64,000 nucleotides of DNA from Gordionus sp. m RMFG-2023 (lineage: Eukaryota > Nematomorpha > Gordioida > Chordodea > Parachordodidae), in assembly GCF_954871325.1 (NCBI RefSeq), contig NC_088775.1, positions 44,431,561 to 44,495,560 of the forward strand, read 5' to 3'. Under the pieces are notes generated by a model. The model was not told the DNA's origin. It saw only the letters and a program-made list of their open reading frames with translations, and did no database searches. Shown piece after piece: positions 24,203 to 35,142 of this stretch; position 1 is the stretch's first letter, and every line of letters starts with the position of its first letter. The position numbers and the translations under genes are program-made.

Positions 24203-24622
24203 GTTGGTTCCAGTGGCGTAGCTAGAAATTTTCCTTAGAGGGGGTCCATACATATAAAAGCTGGGGGCCTTCGCCCCCCAGACCCCTTTAACGGGCCTTC
24301 GGCCCTTTTGCCCGGCCTTCGGCCGGGTTTATCTTACAAATCATAACCATATCTTCTATAATATATAATAAATATATTTTTTAAATGCATCAATAATATG
24401 TTATTATAATTTAGTAGATTATTCTCAATAACTTTATAATAATACTATCCAGAATAATTTCAATAGTAATATAATATCCTTCCACAAACATCAAAACCAG
24501 AAAAATATAATTCATATAAAATCACTTTTAAGTCTTTTGAACGTATAATCTCAAAAAAAAATTTGCTCTGGGAGGGGTCCAAACCCGAAAACCACCCCCG
24601 TAGCTACACCACTGGTTGGTTC
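24203..24622. mobile_element. hAT-like MITE with exact 8-bp TSD and GC hairpins
   Basis: The element is 24211-24614. The target duplication GTTGGTTC lies at 24203-24210 and 24615-24622. Termini are CAGTGGCGTAGCTAG and its inverted partner TAGCTACACCACTG. Just inside the left end are three consecutive short inverted repeats with TTC or TTCG loops (GGGGGCCTTCGCCCCC near 24265, GGGCCTTCGGCCC near 24293, CCCGGCCTTCGGCCGGG near 24310), strong hairpin formers in otherwise AT-rich DNA. No coding capacity. Confidence 0.92.
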
Positions 24623-24784
24623 TATATGCCCAGTGGTTCGTGGTGCATTATTCGACCCTGGCTTAGGGTTGGGCCAATTTCTACGACTTCGACTCGCGTT
24701 CTGGGTTGAAAAAAACCAACCATTTAACAATAGTTTATATAATAGTTACAAAAAAATAAGAGAGCTATGGTCCATATCAAAATA

Positions 24785-26638
24785 TTCGTACACAGTGGCG
24801 TCGCTAAGGGAGGGGCGCAGGGGCTCGAGCCCCCTAAAAAATTTGAATAGCCCCCTGAAGCATATATTTTTTTTTACTGACTTCTTAATATCCCCTTGAA
24901 CTAAAAATAAATTTTTTTAGCCCCCTGAATGATTTATTTTATAATTCCATTAAGTAATATATAGATTTAATTTTATTATTTAGAAATTAATAAGACTATT
25001 TAAATTTTTATTAAATGAATACTATTTTAATTATTAGATTAGATTAATACATATAAATTATATTTTCACTATGTCAGCTTGCAATCAAATTCTGTATTAA
25101 AAATATAATATCAATAACTCAATAAGTATTAATTTAGCTTTAACAGAAGTTTAAATGACTTTTATTATTTAAATTATTATATAACCCTAATTAAATAAAT
25201 ATAATCATATTATTAAATTAACAAATTTAATATTGTAATTAGCCGAGTTCAAAATGACGAATCAAATGTATATTTATTTTTAAATTTAATTATCATATCT
25301 ATTCCTAAAAATATTTTCAAGGTCCAAATAAGTATAAGAGATTTCTTTATAAAAAGTAAATAAATAGAGATATAGTTTATAATAATCTATTATATACAGT
25401 TGGTTATATAATATTAGATAAAATGCCACTTTCATAGACGTATTTGACAGTTATATAATATATTACAGTTAATATTATAATAAATTTTATTAATAAAAAG
25501 TTTTGATAATAAATATGGTAAAAATTTGCATTCAAGTATTTAACGCTATCTATTTAGCTATATAATAATTAAAAAAATTAAACATTTTCTTATTCATCCT
25601 GCGATAAATGTAAAAAATTTGATATCTTTTCTTCTCTTTTTTTACGTGTTTTTAGGAAAACTATTTTTCTTTTCCGAAAAACAGTTTTTAGTTAAAATTT
25701 TAATACAAGTATATTTTTGATATTATTACAACCTACTATTATTTTAAGATATAATATATAGATGGTGCGACAATATATAAAATCTTAATTTTTTCTCATA
25801 TCATTCTGGTCCTTATTTTATAGATAAAAATATTTCATTTCTAATATGGCATTGCTGTGTAAATAACTCCAGGCTTCAATATATTTGCATAATTATTTCT
25901 TCCAAAGATTTTTAGTGTTTATATTTTATCAATTTATCCAACATAATAAATTCTGATATAAGTTTACATCGTGAGTGTCATGGCTATTACTGCAAATTAA
26001 CATGTATCTATAATTTGTATTGCTATGTAATTTAAGATTATTACAACAACGGCTGAGAGCATATGATTGCATTTTTAGATAAACAATAATCGAACGGTGT
26101 AGTCGTTTATATATCATTTAAAATGGAAGATACACTTTTAGAAATTTAATCTCACAATAATTTTCCCGATTACTTATCTAGATTCCATCGTATTATCTAA
26201 GATGAAGCTCTAACCACCATATAGTTTTATGATTTGGATTGGTCGTTTATACTCTCTTCTTTAAAAATTGTTGATTTGGTATAGGCCTATAAATTTTCCC
26301 TTATTAGTTTATTCTATAAAACATTGTCTAAAATGGTAATATTAGTTTGATAATCTTTTGTCAATAAGTTGCTAAGAATTATATTATTGCATTATGTGGT
26401 TTATTAAAATAATTATCTGTATGAATTAATTAATCTTTTTTATCACTTGTAATTCTTTAGACGCAAATTTTTTTTATATCAGAAATCAAGATACTTTATA
26501 CTGTAATAAATAGAATTTGTATTAAAAAATATTATTTTTAGAAATGTCTTGTATTGTTTTAATTATTTATATGCCAGTTTATTTTTTTTTAGTTGAGCCC
26601 CCTGGATTATAAAGGCTATCGACGCCCCTGTTCGTACA
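24785..26638. mobile_element. hAT-like element with exact 8-bp TSD, no recognisable gene
   Basis: The element is 24793-26630. TTCGTACA lies at both 24785-24792 and 26631-26638. Ends read CAGTGGCGTCGCTAAGGG and, inverted, CAGGGGCGTCGATAG, with CCCCCTGAA/GAGCCCCCTGG motifs just inside. The 1.8-kb interior is AT-rich and I recognise no transposase, so it is either a non-autonomous derivative or too decayed to read. Confidence 0.88.
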
Positions 26639-27080
26639 TATTTAAAATAATTTCATTTTTCGATAAAAATTAACTTTTCTATGTTTTAGCTTTCCTGAAT
26701 TTAATGGGTAACATTGAGAAATCGAAAAGCAAGGAAAGGGAATGTTTCTTATATAGGTCTCAAATTTATTTGTTCATAATATTTCTAGTTGCTAGTTAAA
26801 AATGGAGATAAATTCTTAAATATTTATTCAATAAACATTCCCTTGCAAATTTTTGAGAATATTTCCCCATGCGATTTAAAAAATCAACTCAACAGTAAAA
26901 GCATTATCTTCCTAGCAGTGCCCCCTACACTTTCTGAGCGAATGAAGCAGAATACCCCACTGAAAAGTATCTCCCCCCCCCCCCCTCGAAAAAATGATAA
27001 ATATTTTATGACACCCATAAATTTCAAAAATAATTTTGATTGCATCAATTTTTAATATATAATATAAACTAATAGAAAGC

Positions 27081-27096
27081 CCGTCAAAAATGACGG
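27081..27096 (-). other. 3' terminal hairpin of the Helitron-like element
   Basis: CCGTCAAAAATGACGG is a perfect 6-bp stem with a short A-rich loop, 12 bases from the element end. A related inverted copy (CCCTGTCATTTTTGATGAG, near 32315-32334) marks a second, oppositely oriented 3' end. Confidence 0.6.
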
Positions 27097-27463
27097 AGAA
27101 TGAGATTTTTATTCATTTTTTTTACGATAGATGTCATGCCAAGTCCAAGCTCACAATATTAGGAAGCATATAATTATAATAAAGTTTATCAAGCCCAGCT
27201 CAACCCTTAATAATTTGTAAAAGATATTCCCATGTCAGGTGCAAGCTAATATTAATTTTGAGGTTCCAAGCCCAGTCGTATCCAATATAATTTTGAAAAT
27301 TTTTTCCCACCTCGGAGATAGTTAAATTTTTAATTGATTTATCATCACATGAAGGGGAAATATCTGATTTACCAATTTTTAAGATGTAAAAAAAACATGT
27401 GAATTCCGTATTAAGGGAAACTAGGAAGCCCTGGGCAAACCACTTATTAGAGAATCATGACAT

Positions 27464-28100
27464 ATAAAATAAAATAACCGACTTAGTAATATGATCAATT
27501 AAAATTATATATAAAAAATAAATTGTTGTTTATTATATAGGGTTATTGTAGCTTTTCGGATAAATTTAATGTATGTCTTGCATTTCCCAAATTATTTGTC
27601 TATAATTTTATGTTAAGTAAAAAAAAAAGGTATCTACTTAAATTACAAAAATGCCATTAAACACTAATGAAACTTATATGCAAATTATATGAAAATTATA
27701 TATATATATTTTTTAAGAAAATATTTTTTATTGAAATATAAATTTAGGCTAATTTTTTAAAAAAATAATGAGGAATAATTATTATGTTGTGTATTTGAAA
27801 AAATTAAAAGAAAATCCTTGTTAACATTTTTATTTTTGATGGAAAAAGCGACAAAATAAATCTGGAAGGTCGTCTGGAGAGGAAATAATTAATGTACAAT
27901 TTCATATCATTTAGGGTTGTAGATGAAAGTAATGACGGATTACCAAAGCAGTGTACAAATCTTGATAAAGATGAGGCATATGCCTATGCCTTGGGATACT
28001 GGTAAAAGAAGAACACAAAATGATATTTCTGTCAATGTCATCATTGGTAGCCCCCTCTAAAATAGAATCATGAACGACAATGTTAACTCAACCATAAAAA
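27464..28100. other. Interior of the Helitron-like element, no gene recognised
   Basis: AT-rich to about 27840, then a slightly richer stretch to 28100 that looks like degraded coding DNA, but no domain was identified. Confidence 0.4.
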
Positions 28101-28103
28101 GGT

Positions 28104-28180
28104 AGTAAGAATTGTTATAAAGGCCATGACAGAACTACTGCTTATTTTTCCATTAATAAAGTTGATGAAAATTGCCGTAC
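28104..28180 (+). pseudogene. Possible remnant of a Helitron Rep/helicase protein
   Basis: The + strand reads YKGHDRTTAYF followed by SINKVDENCR. YKGHDR is a signature of the Rep-helicase proteins of Helitrons, and a VDE motif commonly follows it. Only this piece is recognisable. It lies on the strand opposite to the 5'-3' sense inferred from the outer termini, which would fit a second, oppositely oriented Helitron with its 3' end near 32344. Confidence 0.35.
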
Positions 28181-28492
28181 TGCACATTCAAGTTTGAACA
28201 TTCTCTAAATAATCATGAAAGTTTCTCAGAGAATCGGATAAAGTAATATTTTTAATAACTCCTAGTGAAGTGAATGATAGTACGGAATTGAATGCTTATA
28301 TTTGTTAAAAATAGGGAGAGGTGGCATAGGGATTTTGGTAGTGGTGATATTTGGAGGCAACTGGGTGAAAATAAATCTACCAGTAACTCTAGAACGGGCA
28401 AGGCGTTTGTTTATTCGTCATTATTTACTTTGCTTATCTTTAATAGATTCATCATGTTTTGTAGCAATGTGAGGGATTAAGGTAGATGGCTA

Positions 28493-29917
28493 ACGATATG
28501 GCGCGAGGTTCGAGTCAGTAAAAATATATTTTATTAACTAACTTCTTTTTCTTTTCTTAAGGTATATATACATTTTCTAAAATATAAATTAGAATATAAA
28601 ACGAAATACAAAAAAGTAAAATAATATTAAAAAAATAAGGTTACGCTGTTTATAAAATAAAATTAGATTATAACAAAAAATAAAATTTATATTGTAATAA
28701 ATAATAAAATTAGAATAATGCAACATTCTCCTTCTTCTGATAATTTCATAGAGAGTTTGTTGTCCAAGTGGTTTATCGTTTTGGTAATCAAGTTGTATCA
28801 CAAATCATCATAACGTTGGCTTGTCCCAATCGTTGGTTTGATTAATTTGATTTTTCACGTTGGTTTAAATCGCAATTTTTAAAAATCGTCATAATCATCA
28901 GTAAGTCGCGAATAATAAGAATTACTAGTTCATCAAAATATAAAAATAAGTGAAGAATGATAAATCAATAAGATTGTTATATTTTTAGCGTTTTAATTTT
29001 TCGCGTTTTAATAAATTTTATTTTTTTCGCGTTTTAGCGTTTAATTAATTTTTGCGTTTTAGTATTTAATTTATTTTTGTTTATTTTCAATCTCCGAGGT
29101 TAAAATATGCAAATAAAATATTATTCACATTTCCCTCTCTTTAAATAAAAAATTTAAATTTAACACCCTAATTTTAATTCAAAAAAAATTCTTCATAAAA
29201 TAGTTTAGAAAATGATCTCATCACCACATAATTTAAATATATTTTCTAAAATGAATCTTAAGTTTTTACATAACTTTTTGTCTTCAAAGCTTTTAATTTC
29301 AAAAACTTTTTATCATATTAAGTATTACTTATAAGGGTTATTTGAATCAATCATGTGATTTAAAAATTACATTTTAACATATTTAAAATTAAGTTTTATC
29401 TTCTTGTTTTTTAATGGTTTATTTTTAATTATATTTAAGAATTCATCTTTAGGTTTTGTTAATTAACAACAATTCGTCATCATTCAAGAAATCAAAAAAT
29501 ATCAATATTTCACTAAGAATTTAAGTAAATAATTTTTTAAAGGCTTTTTGTGTGTTCAAATATATCCATTATGATTTTACATTTTAGTGATTTTAAAAAT
29601 TTATAACATGCCTTTATCCTGGCATAAAATTTTAATTTTTAATAACTTTTCTTCTTACGTGGATTAGAATAATAAGTAATCATCATTGGTCTCGCATTAT
29701 TCTAATTTTATTATTTATTACAATATAAATTTTATTTTGTTTAATTTTATTTTATAAACGGCGTAACCTTACTTTTTTAATATTATTTTACTTTTTTGTA
29801 TTTCGTTTTATATTCTAATTTATATTTTATAAAAATGTAAATATATACCTTAAGAAAAGAAAAAGAAATTAGTTAATAAAATATATTTTTACTGACTCGA
29901 ACCTCGCGCAATATCGT
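28493..29917. mobile_element. Foldback element with ~228-bp inverted repeats
   Basis: 28493-28721 and 29689-29917 are nearly perfect inverted copies of each other, beginning ACGATAT.GCGCGAGG and including GGTTCGAGTCAGT. The intervening 970 bp is AT-rich, with short GCGTTTTA repeats near 28985-29060. No ORF of note. The GGTTCGAGTC sequence in each end matches a tRNA B box, so the arms could derive from a tRNA-type SINE inserted in inverted orientation. Confidence 0.75.
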
Positions 29918-30779
29918 CACCATTCTAATTCCTTTCAGTTGGGTTAGCCTAGACAAATAAATAAATCAGGCAAAAATATAAATAAACATTATTATTGAAG
30001 TAAAACGAACATTAAAATTTGTAAACCAGTAGATGGGTCAATAATAGATGCATATATCTAGTAGTTGGAGGGATATCATCAAAAAAAATTGAGGGGGGGG
30101 GCCTATCGAGCCTATTATGATATTCTAAAGGTTTATTTTTATCAATATTTGAACAATTATAAAAAGGAAATAAGATGGGGATAGTTTTCTAAAGTAAAAA
30201 AAAATAATTCTCAAGTTAATTTTATAAGGTAGGAATAAAATAAAATACCATTCGGAGAGATCAATTGGCAAGCTTAAAAAAAATAGGAACCTTGTGAATA
30301 AGTATTGAATAATTTAAATAATATATAAATACCGTAATATGTATTTTTTTTTGTAATAAATATAAAATCATAAAAATAGAAAACCCCGTTTAGTATTTTT
30401 TATTGAAAGAATAAAAAGGAGAATTGTTAAAAAAGGTAGGAACCTTAAGAATAAATATATAATTTTAATTGAATAAAAATAAATATTGTAATATATAATG
30501 TATTTAGAATAGATATAAAATCATATATAAAAATAATAATAATAAAAATAATGTACTATGTATATTTTCAGCAGGAATAATATAGCAATGGTGGATCCGA
30601 CAAAATGGTAAGCTTTTAAAAAAGTAGGATCTTTAAAAATTGTTATATTAATTTAGTTAAATTTTAAAAATGTACTTTGTATAATTTTCAGTTAGACAAA
30701 ATATTCATCAGAGATAAAAGCGCTTTATGTGCGGCCCGACAAAATGAATAGCCTTAAAAATACGAAAAAATTTCCAAGC

Positions 30780-32580
30780 ATCTAAGATTTTAATAATTTA
30801 AAAAGATTTTCTCAAGCCCATTTCAGTCCCTAATAATTATGCAAGCCAATATTAATTTTGAGAAATATTTTTTAAGCCGAGTCTAAAGCATAATAATTTT
30901 GAAATCAAGCCCAGAGATATTAAATTTATAATTAATGAAGGGGAAATCTCTGATTTATTAATTAGTCTACGGGTAAAAATATTTCTTTATAAAAATATTA
31001 ACATAAGTAAGACTAACATTTAACATTAAAAAATCCCAATATAGGTTCAAGACTACAATATTTGTAAAAAATTTCCAAGCATCTTAATAATTTAAAAAGA
31101 TTTTCTCAAGCACATTTCAATCCCTAATAATTTTTGAAAACCAAGGCAATATTAATTTTGAGAAATATTTTTTAAGCCCAGTCCAACCCATAATAATTTT
31201 GAAAAAATTTTCCCAAGCCTAGAGATATTAAATTTATAATTAATGAATGAGAAATCTCTAATTTACCAATTAATCTATATGTTAACTCAGTTAAATTGAA
31301 TTTCTATATAAAATATTAATAATTTGTAATATTTATTAAATAATGTATTACTTTGACAATAGGTTTTAATATGGCCTCCTACAGTTGCATTAATTTTGAA
31401 TAAAATTTCCCAAGCCTAGAGATATTAAATTTATAATTAATGAATGAGAAATCTCTGATTTACCAATTAATCTATGAATTAACTCCTAGTGATATATGCA
31501 AAAAAAAACATGTGAATTGGTAATAAGGGAAACTGAGAAAGCCTGGACAAAGCACTTATTAGAGAATCATGACAAAATAAGGTCTGCCCTAATATTATAA
31601 AAAGAAATAAAAAATATTACCTCGTATTATTGGAGATAACTCCAAAAATGTTTTTTTTACATCTTAAACTAATTGGTAAATCAGATATTTCCCCTTCAGG
31701 TGAAGATAAATCAATTAAAAATTTAACTATCTCCGAGGTGGGAAAAAATTTTCAAAATTATATTGGATACGACTGGGCTTGGAATCTCAAAAATAATATT
31801 AGCTTGCACCGGACATGCGAATCTGCAAAGTTAGGCCCGGCCGGCCTGACTTGGGCCTAATATTTTTAAAAAAATTTAGGGCCGGGTCGGGTCGGACCTT
31901 GGAAACTTTATTAAATATATCTAAATTTATCAATTTTATAATGAATTTTTTATGTAAAATTAAAATTTTTGATTTAATTTATTGAAACTAAACGCAATAT
32001 AACATTTGTCTTTTATTTTAAGTAATTATAAAAATTAATTTCTATATTTAAATAAATTCGGGCCCGGCCGGGCCGGCAAAATTTTTTAAAAAAATTTCGG
32101 GTTCGGTCCGGGCCGGCAAAACTTTTTTAAAAAAATTTCGAGCCGGGCCGGGCTAGAAAAATTAGGCCCGATGCAGATCACTAATGGGAATATCTTTTAC
32201 AAATTATTAAGGGTTGAGCTGGGCTTGATAAACTTATTTATAATTATATGCTTCCTAATAATGTGAGCTTGGACTTGGCATGACATCTTTCGTAAAAAAA
32301 TGAATAAAAATCTCATTCCCTGTCATTTTTGATGAGCTTTCTTAATAATTTATAATATTTAGTAAATAATGTATTACTTTGATAATTGGTTTTAATATGG
32401 GCTCCTACAGTTGCATTAATTTTGAAAAAAATTTCCCAAGCCTAAAGATATTAAATTTATAATTAATGAATGATAAATCTCTGATTTACCAATTAATCTA
32501 TGAGTTAACTCCTAGAATAATTCGTAATATATATTACTTTGACAATTGGTTTTAATATGGCCTCCTACAGTTGCATAGAA
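30780..32580. repeat. Cluster of direct and inverted repeats within the Helitron-like element
   Basis: The block with TTAATATGGCCTCCTACAG and GAAATCTCTGATTTACCAAT recurs near 31318-31500, 32345-32520 and 32531-32580, with partial copies at 30880 and 31210. Separately, 31640-32343 is an inverted copy of 27071-27390, and 31500-31585 is a direct copy of 27390-27465. This indicates internal duplication or a second nested element of the same family. Confidence 0.7.
31821..32183. mobile_element. GGCCC-rich hAT-like MITE with a visible empty site
   Basis: The left end (ATCTGCAAAGTTAGGCCC) and right end (GGCCCGATGCAGATCACTA) are the family termini. The related inverted copy of the host sequence near 27225-27235 reads straight through the position, giving the empty site. 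ATGGGAA to the right of the MITE and ATGCGAA to its left suggest an 8-bp duplication with a few bases lost at the left terminus. Confidence 0.75.
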
Positions 32581-32644
32581 AACTTAAGTTATAGAATCAT
32601 CTGTTTGTATAAAATAAATAAATAAAATCAACAAATAAAAATAC

Positions 32645-32710
32645 GTACCGATGACATGACGTAACGATGACATGACGTAGCGATGACATGACGTCACGAT
32701 GACGTAGTGA
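32645..32710. repeat. CGATGACATGACGTA minisatellite near the Helitron 5' end
   Basis: Four tandem copies of a 15-20 bp unit close to CGATGACATGACGTAA. ATGACGT and ACGTCA are partly palindromic. It lies 25-90 bp inside the inferred 5' terminus. Confidence 0.7.
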
Positions 32711-32836
32711 GGACATCGGAAAATTATAATATAGATAAAATGCAAAAAATATATTTTTATAAATATTATTTTTAAATTAATAATTTAGATAAATTAGGGG
32801 AAGAAAAAGCGAAAGAATTTATAATTATATTAATAT

Positions 32837-33960
32837 TTAATTGTTTAGATAAATTTTTTTCCATCTGGTTAAATTATTGAGAAATAAATCTTTCATGGAA
32901 CTACGAAGTCTTGTTTTAATTAATTCAAATTTATTCATGACTCTTTCGGCAGTACATGAGGTTGTAGGAATGGTTAATAAATATTTATATAAAATTCTTA
33001 AATTAGGGAAAGCAGAAAAATTTACAAGTAGACGATAACGTAAAATAAATGAATAGTTTTTCCAATCTGAATCGTAAGTCACTGAATTATCATCATCATC
33101 AGAAGAAGCTAAATAATGTATTGGTAAAAATATTTTAATTAAATAAATTTACAATTCTCAGAATCTGACAAATCTTTAGATTCTTCAACTTCTAGGTCAT
33201 GAGTAATAATTACATTCCCCATTTTGGCCATCTTATAAATATTTCTAAACTTCAACATTTCTTAGAAAATTTGACTTGAATTTAAATTGTAAAATTCACA
33301 GATATTCTCGATATCTTCTTTAATAATTGATTTTTCTGCCATTCCCTTTGGCGTAAAAAATGATGTTTAATTTAAAAATTTCATCTAATCAACATTAAAT
33401 CTTTCGTTAAACTGCATATGTTGTATTCATTAAAATTTATTACCAGTAGAGAGATAATAGGAATTTCTTGTTCCACTTTATCAAATCTCTGCTCTGTCTG
33501 CCTATAAAAAATATAGCAGAGATAAAAAATAAGAGTAATTAAATAACCTCAGGTTCAATAATTTCATGATCATTATCAGAATCATCAGATACTATATTTC
33601 CTTCTAACACATTTTCTTTATTATTATAGGACACTTTTAAAAGATAATATTATTAATTAAAAATATTTATTATACCTTCAGCATTTAATTCCCAATTCTT
33701 ACTTCTCTTTTCTAATATTGCGATTTAATACCCTTTATAATAAGATAAGTATAAATAATTAAATATTTAATAAAAAAATTACTTTGCTATTTGTCTAATT
33801 TTAAGTAACATTCTTAAAAGCTACTATTTCAAAGCTTTTCTTTATATCGTTAAAATTAAGCCCACCATGTCTTTTTCTAATGTGATCTATCCATTTATCA
33901 TCTTTTTTATTATGCGATTTGCAATTTTTAATTAGGCATTTGTATTTTTTTGGTAAATAT
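32837..33960 (-). pseudogene. hAT family 1 transposase, third copy, broken
   Basis: From right to left it has a C2H2-type finger (CLIKNC then DHIRKRH, 33880-33950), acidic low-complexity sequence near 33540-33620, the EDIENICEFYNLNSSQIF block near 33260-33320, and the C-terminal dimerisation domain (LLTIPTTSCTAERVMN, 32900-33000). The whole middle with the SYDGASNMS core is absent, so this copy has an internal deletion. The finger suggests the N terminus of the family protein, a part not preserved in the two copies at 4-9 kb. A stop interrupts the QIF.EMLKF stretch. Confidence 0.75.
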
Positions 33961-34145
33961 TTTTAGGCATATTTTAAAATTGGAAAAATAATTTATGACA
34001 AGAAATCTTGGAGAACAACCTAATTACAACGACCAAAATTTCCGTCAACTTATATTAAATTAAATATTAAGTGGGGGGGGGGGGGTCTTTTTATTACATT
34101 TATAAACCAGAAATCACTTGATCATGATGGATGTAATAAAACAGT

Positions 34146-34522
34146 ATTATTCTACATTTTTCCATTTTATTTTCCAATATACTCATAATTACTTTTATCC
34201 TCCCCGTCGCAATTCTTCTTTTTAGAAATTAATAATAAGTATTATGAGAAAACAACATTTTCTACACAAAATATTTATATGGAGAGGTTTAAATCCTCAT
34301 TTATGACACTCGCGTATTATTTTTAAATATTTTATTTATTTGTTCATTATTTTAAAATTACTATTTATTTAATAATAATTCTTTTATATTTAGTTTTTGT
34401 TTTTATAAAAATTACTATTCAAAAAATAATTTAAATCGAAAATTAATTATATTTGGCAGATGTCACATGTTACTCATCTCCTATTTCTTATTCATCGCAG
34501 TATATTCCTTAGATCTCTAAAT
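34146..34522. promoter_or_regulatory. Upstream region of SGT1, no motif recognised
   Basis: AT-rich DNA between the truncated hAT and the SGT1 start. It presumably holds the promoter and 5' leader, but I see no specific core-promoter motif that stands out from the AT background. Confidence 0.35.
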
Positions 34523-35142
34523 ATGATAATGAACAATAAAATAAAGTTTTTTGCTCTATGTATTAGTATATTCTTATTTTTTTTAGATATAATTGGTTTC
34601 AAACAGAAGAGTTAATAGTTATTGACCTTTTATTAAAAAATATGAATTCAGATAATGTAAACATTATAATAAATCCTGATCAAGTAAAAAATATGTTATT
34701 AATGTTTGAGTATTTAAAATATATATAAGGTTACAGTTATTTATGAATTTAAAGAGGAACTTAAAATTATTTTACAGTCATTAATAGATGTATTAAACTC
34801 CTCCTGGAAGATATATCCTACAAAAGTTTTTAAAATAACTTCAAAAAATTATAATATCATTTAAGATTGAAATTAAATTAAAAAAGTCTGAAGAATCACA
34901 TTGGTCAAAATTAGAGAAAGAGAATATATCAGATATTACTTCAATAAGTATTAAATATATTAATATTTGTTAAATATCTACTATTGAATGCTTCTTTATT
35001 ATTTTTTTCATGTTCATTAAATGTTAGCTCTCTTTATAATTGTGTAAATTTTTTATTTAAAACTTTATTAGCTCATAATTATCCATCTTCTACTACCAGA
35101 GGTCCTAAAAATTGGGATAAAATTGAAAAAGAAATTGAAAAG
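34523..35142 (+). other. SGT1: SGT1 exons 1-5 with four short introns and one of 124 nt
   Basis: Introns are 34546-34586 (41 nt), 34684-34729 (46), 34826-34865 (40) and 34948-35071 (124). 3' splice sites read TTTTTTTTAG, TATATATAAG, ATCATTTAAG and ACTTTATTAG. Exon 1 encodes only the first eight residues (MIMNNKIK), matching the short N terminus before the CS domain in TPR-less SGT1 proteins. The exon 4-5 split places one base of a Thr codon in exon 4. Confidence 0.82.

Larger units (their letters stand above)
20170..24705. mobile_element. Second giant foldback element with tandem arms
   Basis: The ends around 20172-20290 (AACCCAAGAAG onward) and 24640-24705 (inverted) share a degenerate inverted repeat with clustered GGCC, CCGAC and GGGTC motifs. 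Inside are inverted arrays of a ~125-bp unit (20380-22240 and 23630-24130). AAACTAGTT with CCGGGTT (20376-20398) is mirrored as AACCCGGATTAAACTAGTT at 24103-24121. A MITE (24211-24614) sits in the right end. No flanking duplication could be fixed. Confidence 0.6.
27069..32735 (-). mobile_element. Helitron-like element inserted between A and T
   Basis: Comparing the split hAT with intact copies fixes the insertion precisely between A27068 and T32736 of the host element, with no need for a target duplication. On the minus strand the insert begins TCTATATTATAATTTTCCG, a classic Helitron-like 5' start. Near its 3' end is a hairpin (CCGTCA/TGACGG around TTTT) followed by GGGCTTTCTATTAG. An A|T target, a TC start and a 3' hairpin ~12 nt from the end are the Helitron hallmarks; TTAG instead of CTRR is a deviation. 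An alternative reading with TATAATATA as a 9-bp duplication exists but explains the hairpin and TC start less well. Confidence 0.6.
26916..34145 (-). mobile_element. hAT family 1, third copy, split by a Helitron and truncated
   Basis: The left end CAGTGCCCCCTACACTTTCT at 26916 matches the 3' terminus of the copies at 4-9 kb. Family sequence runs to 27068, is interrupted by 5.67 kb, and resumes at 32736 in register. It ends near 34145, short of the expected 5' terminus, so no target duplication can be read. About 1.56 kb of its own sequence remains. Confidence 0.85.

Noticed and set aside
24633-24899. ORF starting MVRGALFDPGLG as a gene
   Set aside because: It crosses from the foldback terminal repeat into the hAT at 24793 and has no domain.
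31630-31860. ORF at the junction of the inverted Helitron segment and a GGCCC MITE
   Set aside because: It spans two unrelated elements, so it cannot be an ancestral gene.
27058-32733. TATAATATA on both sides of the 5.67-kb insert as a 9-bp target duplication of a Mutator-like element
   Set aside because: The outermost ends are not inverted repeats of each other, and the A|T site, TC start and 3' hairpin fit a Helitron better. The duplicated octamer is low-complexity AT. Kept as an alternative in the findings.
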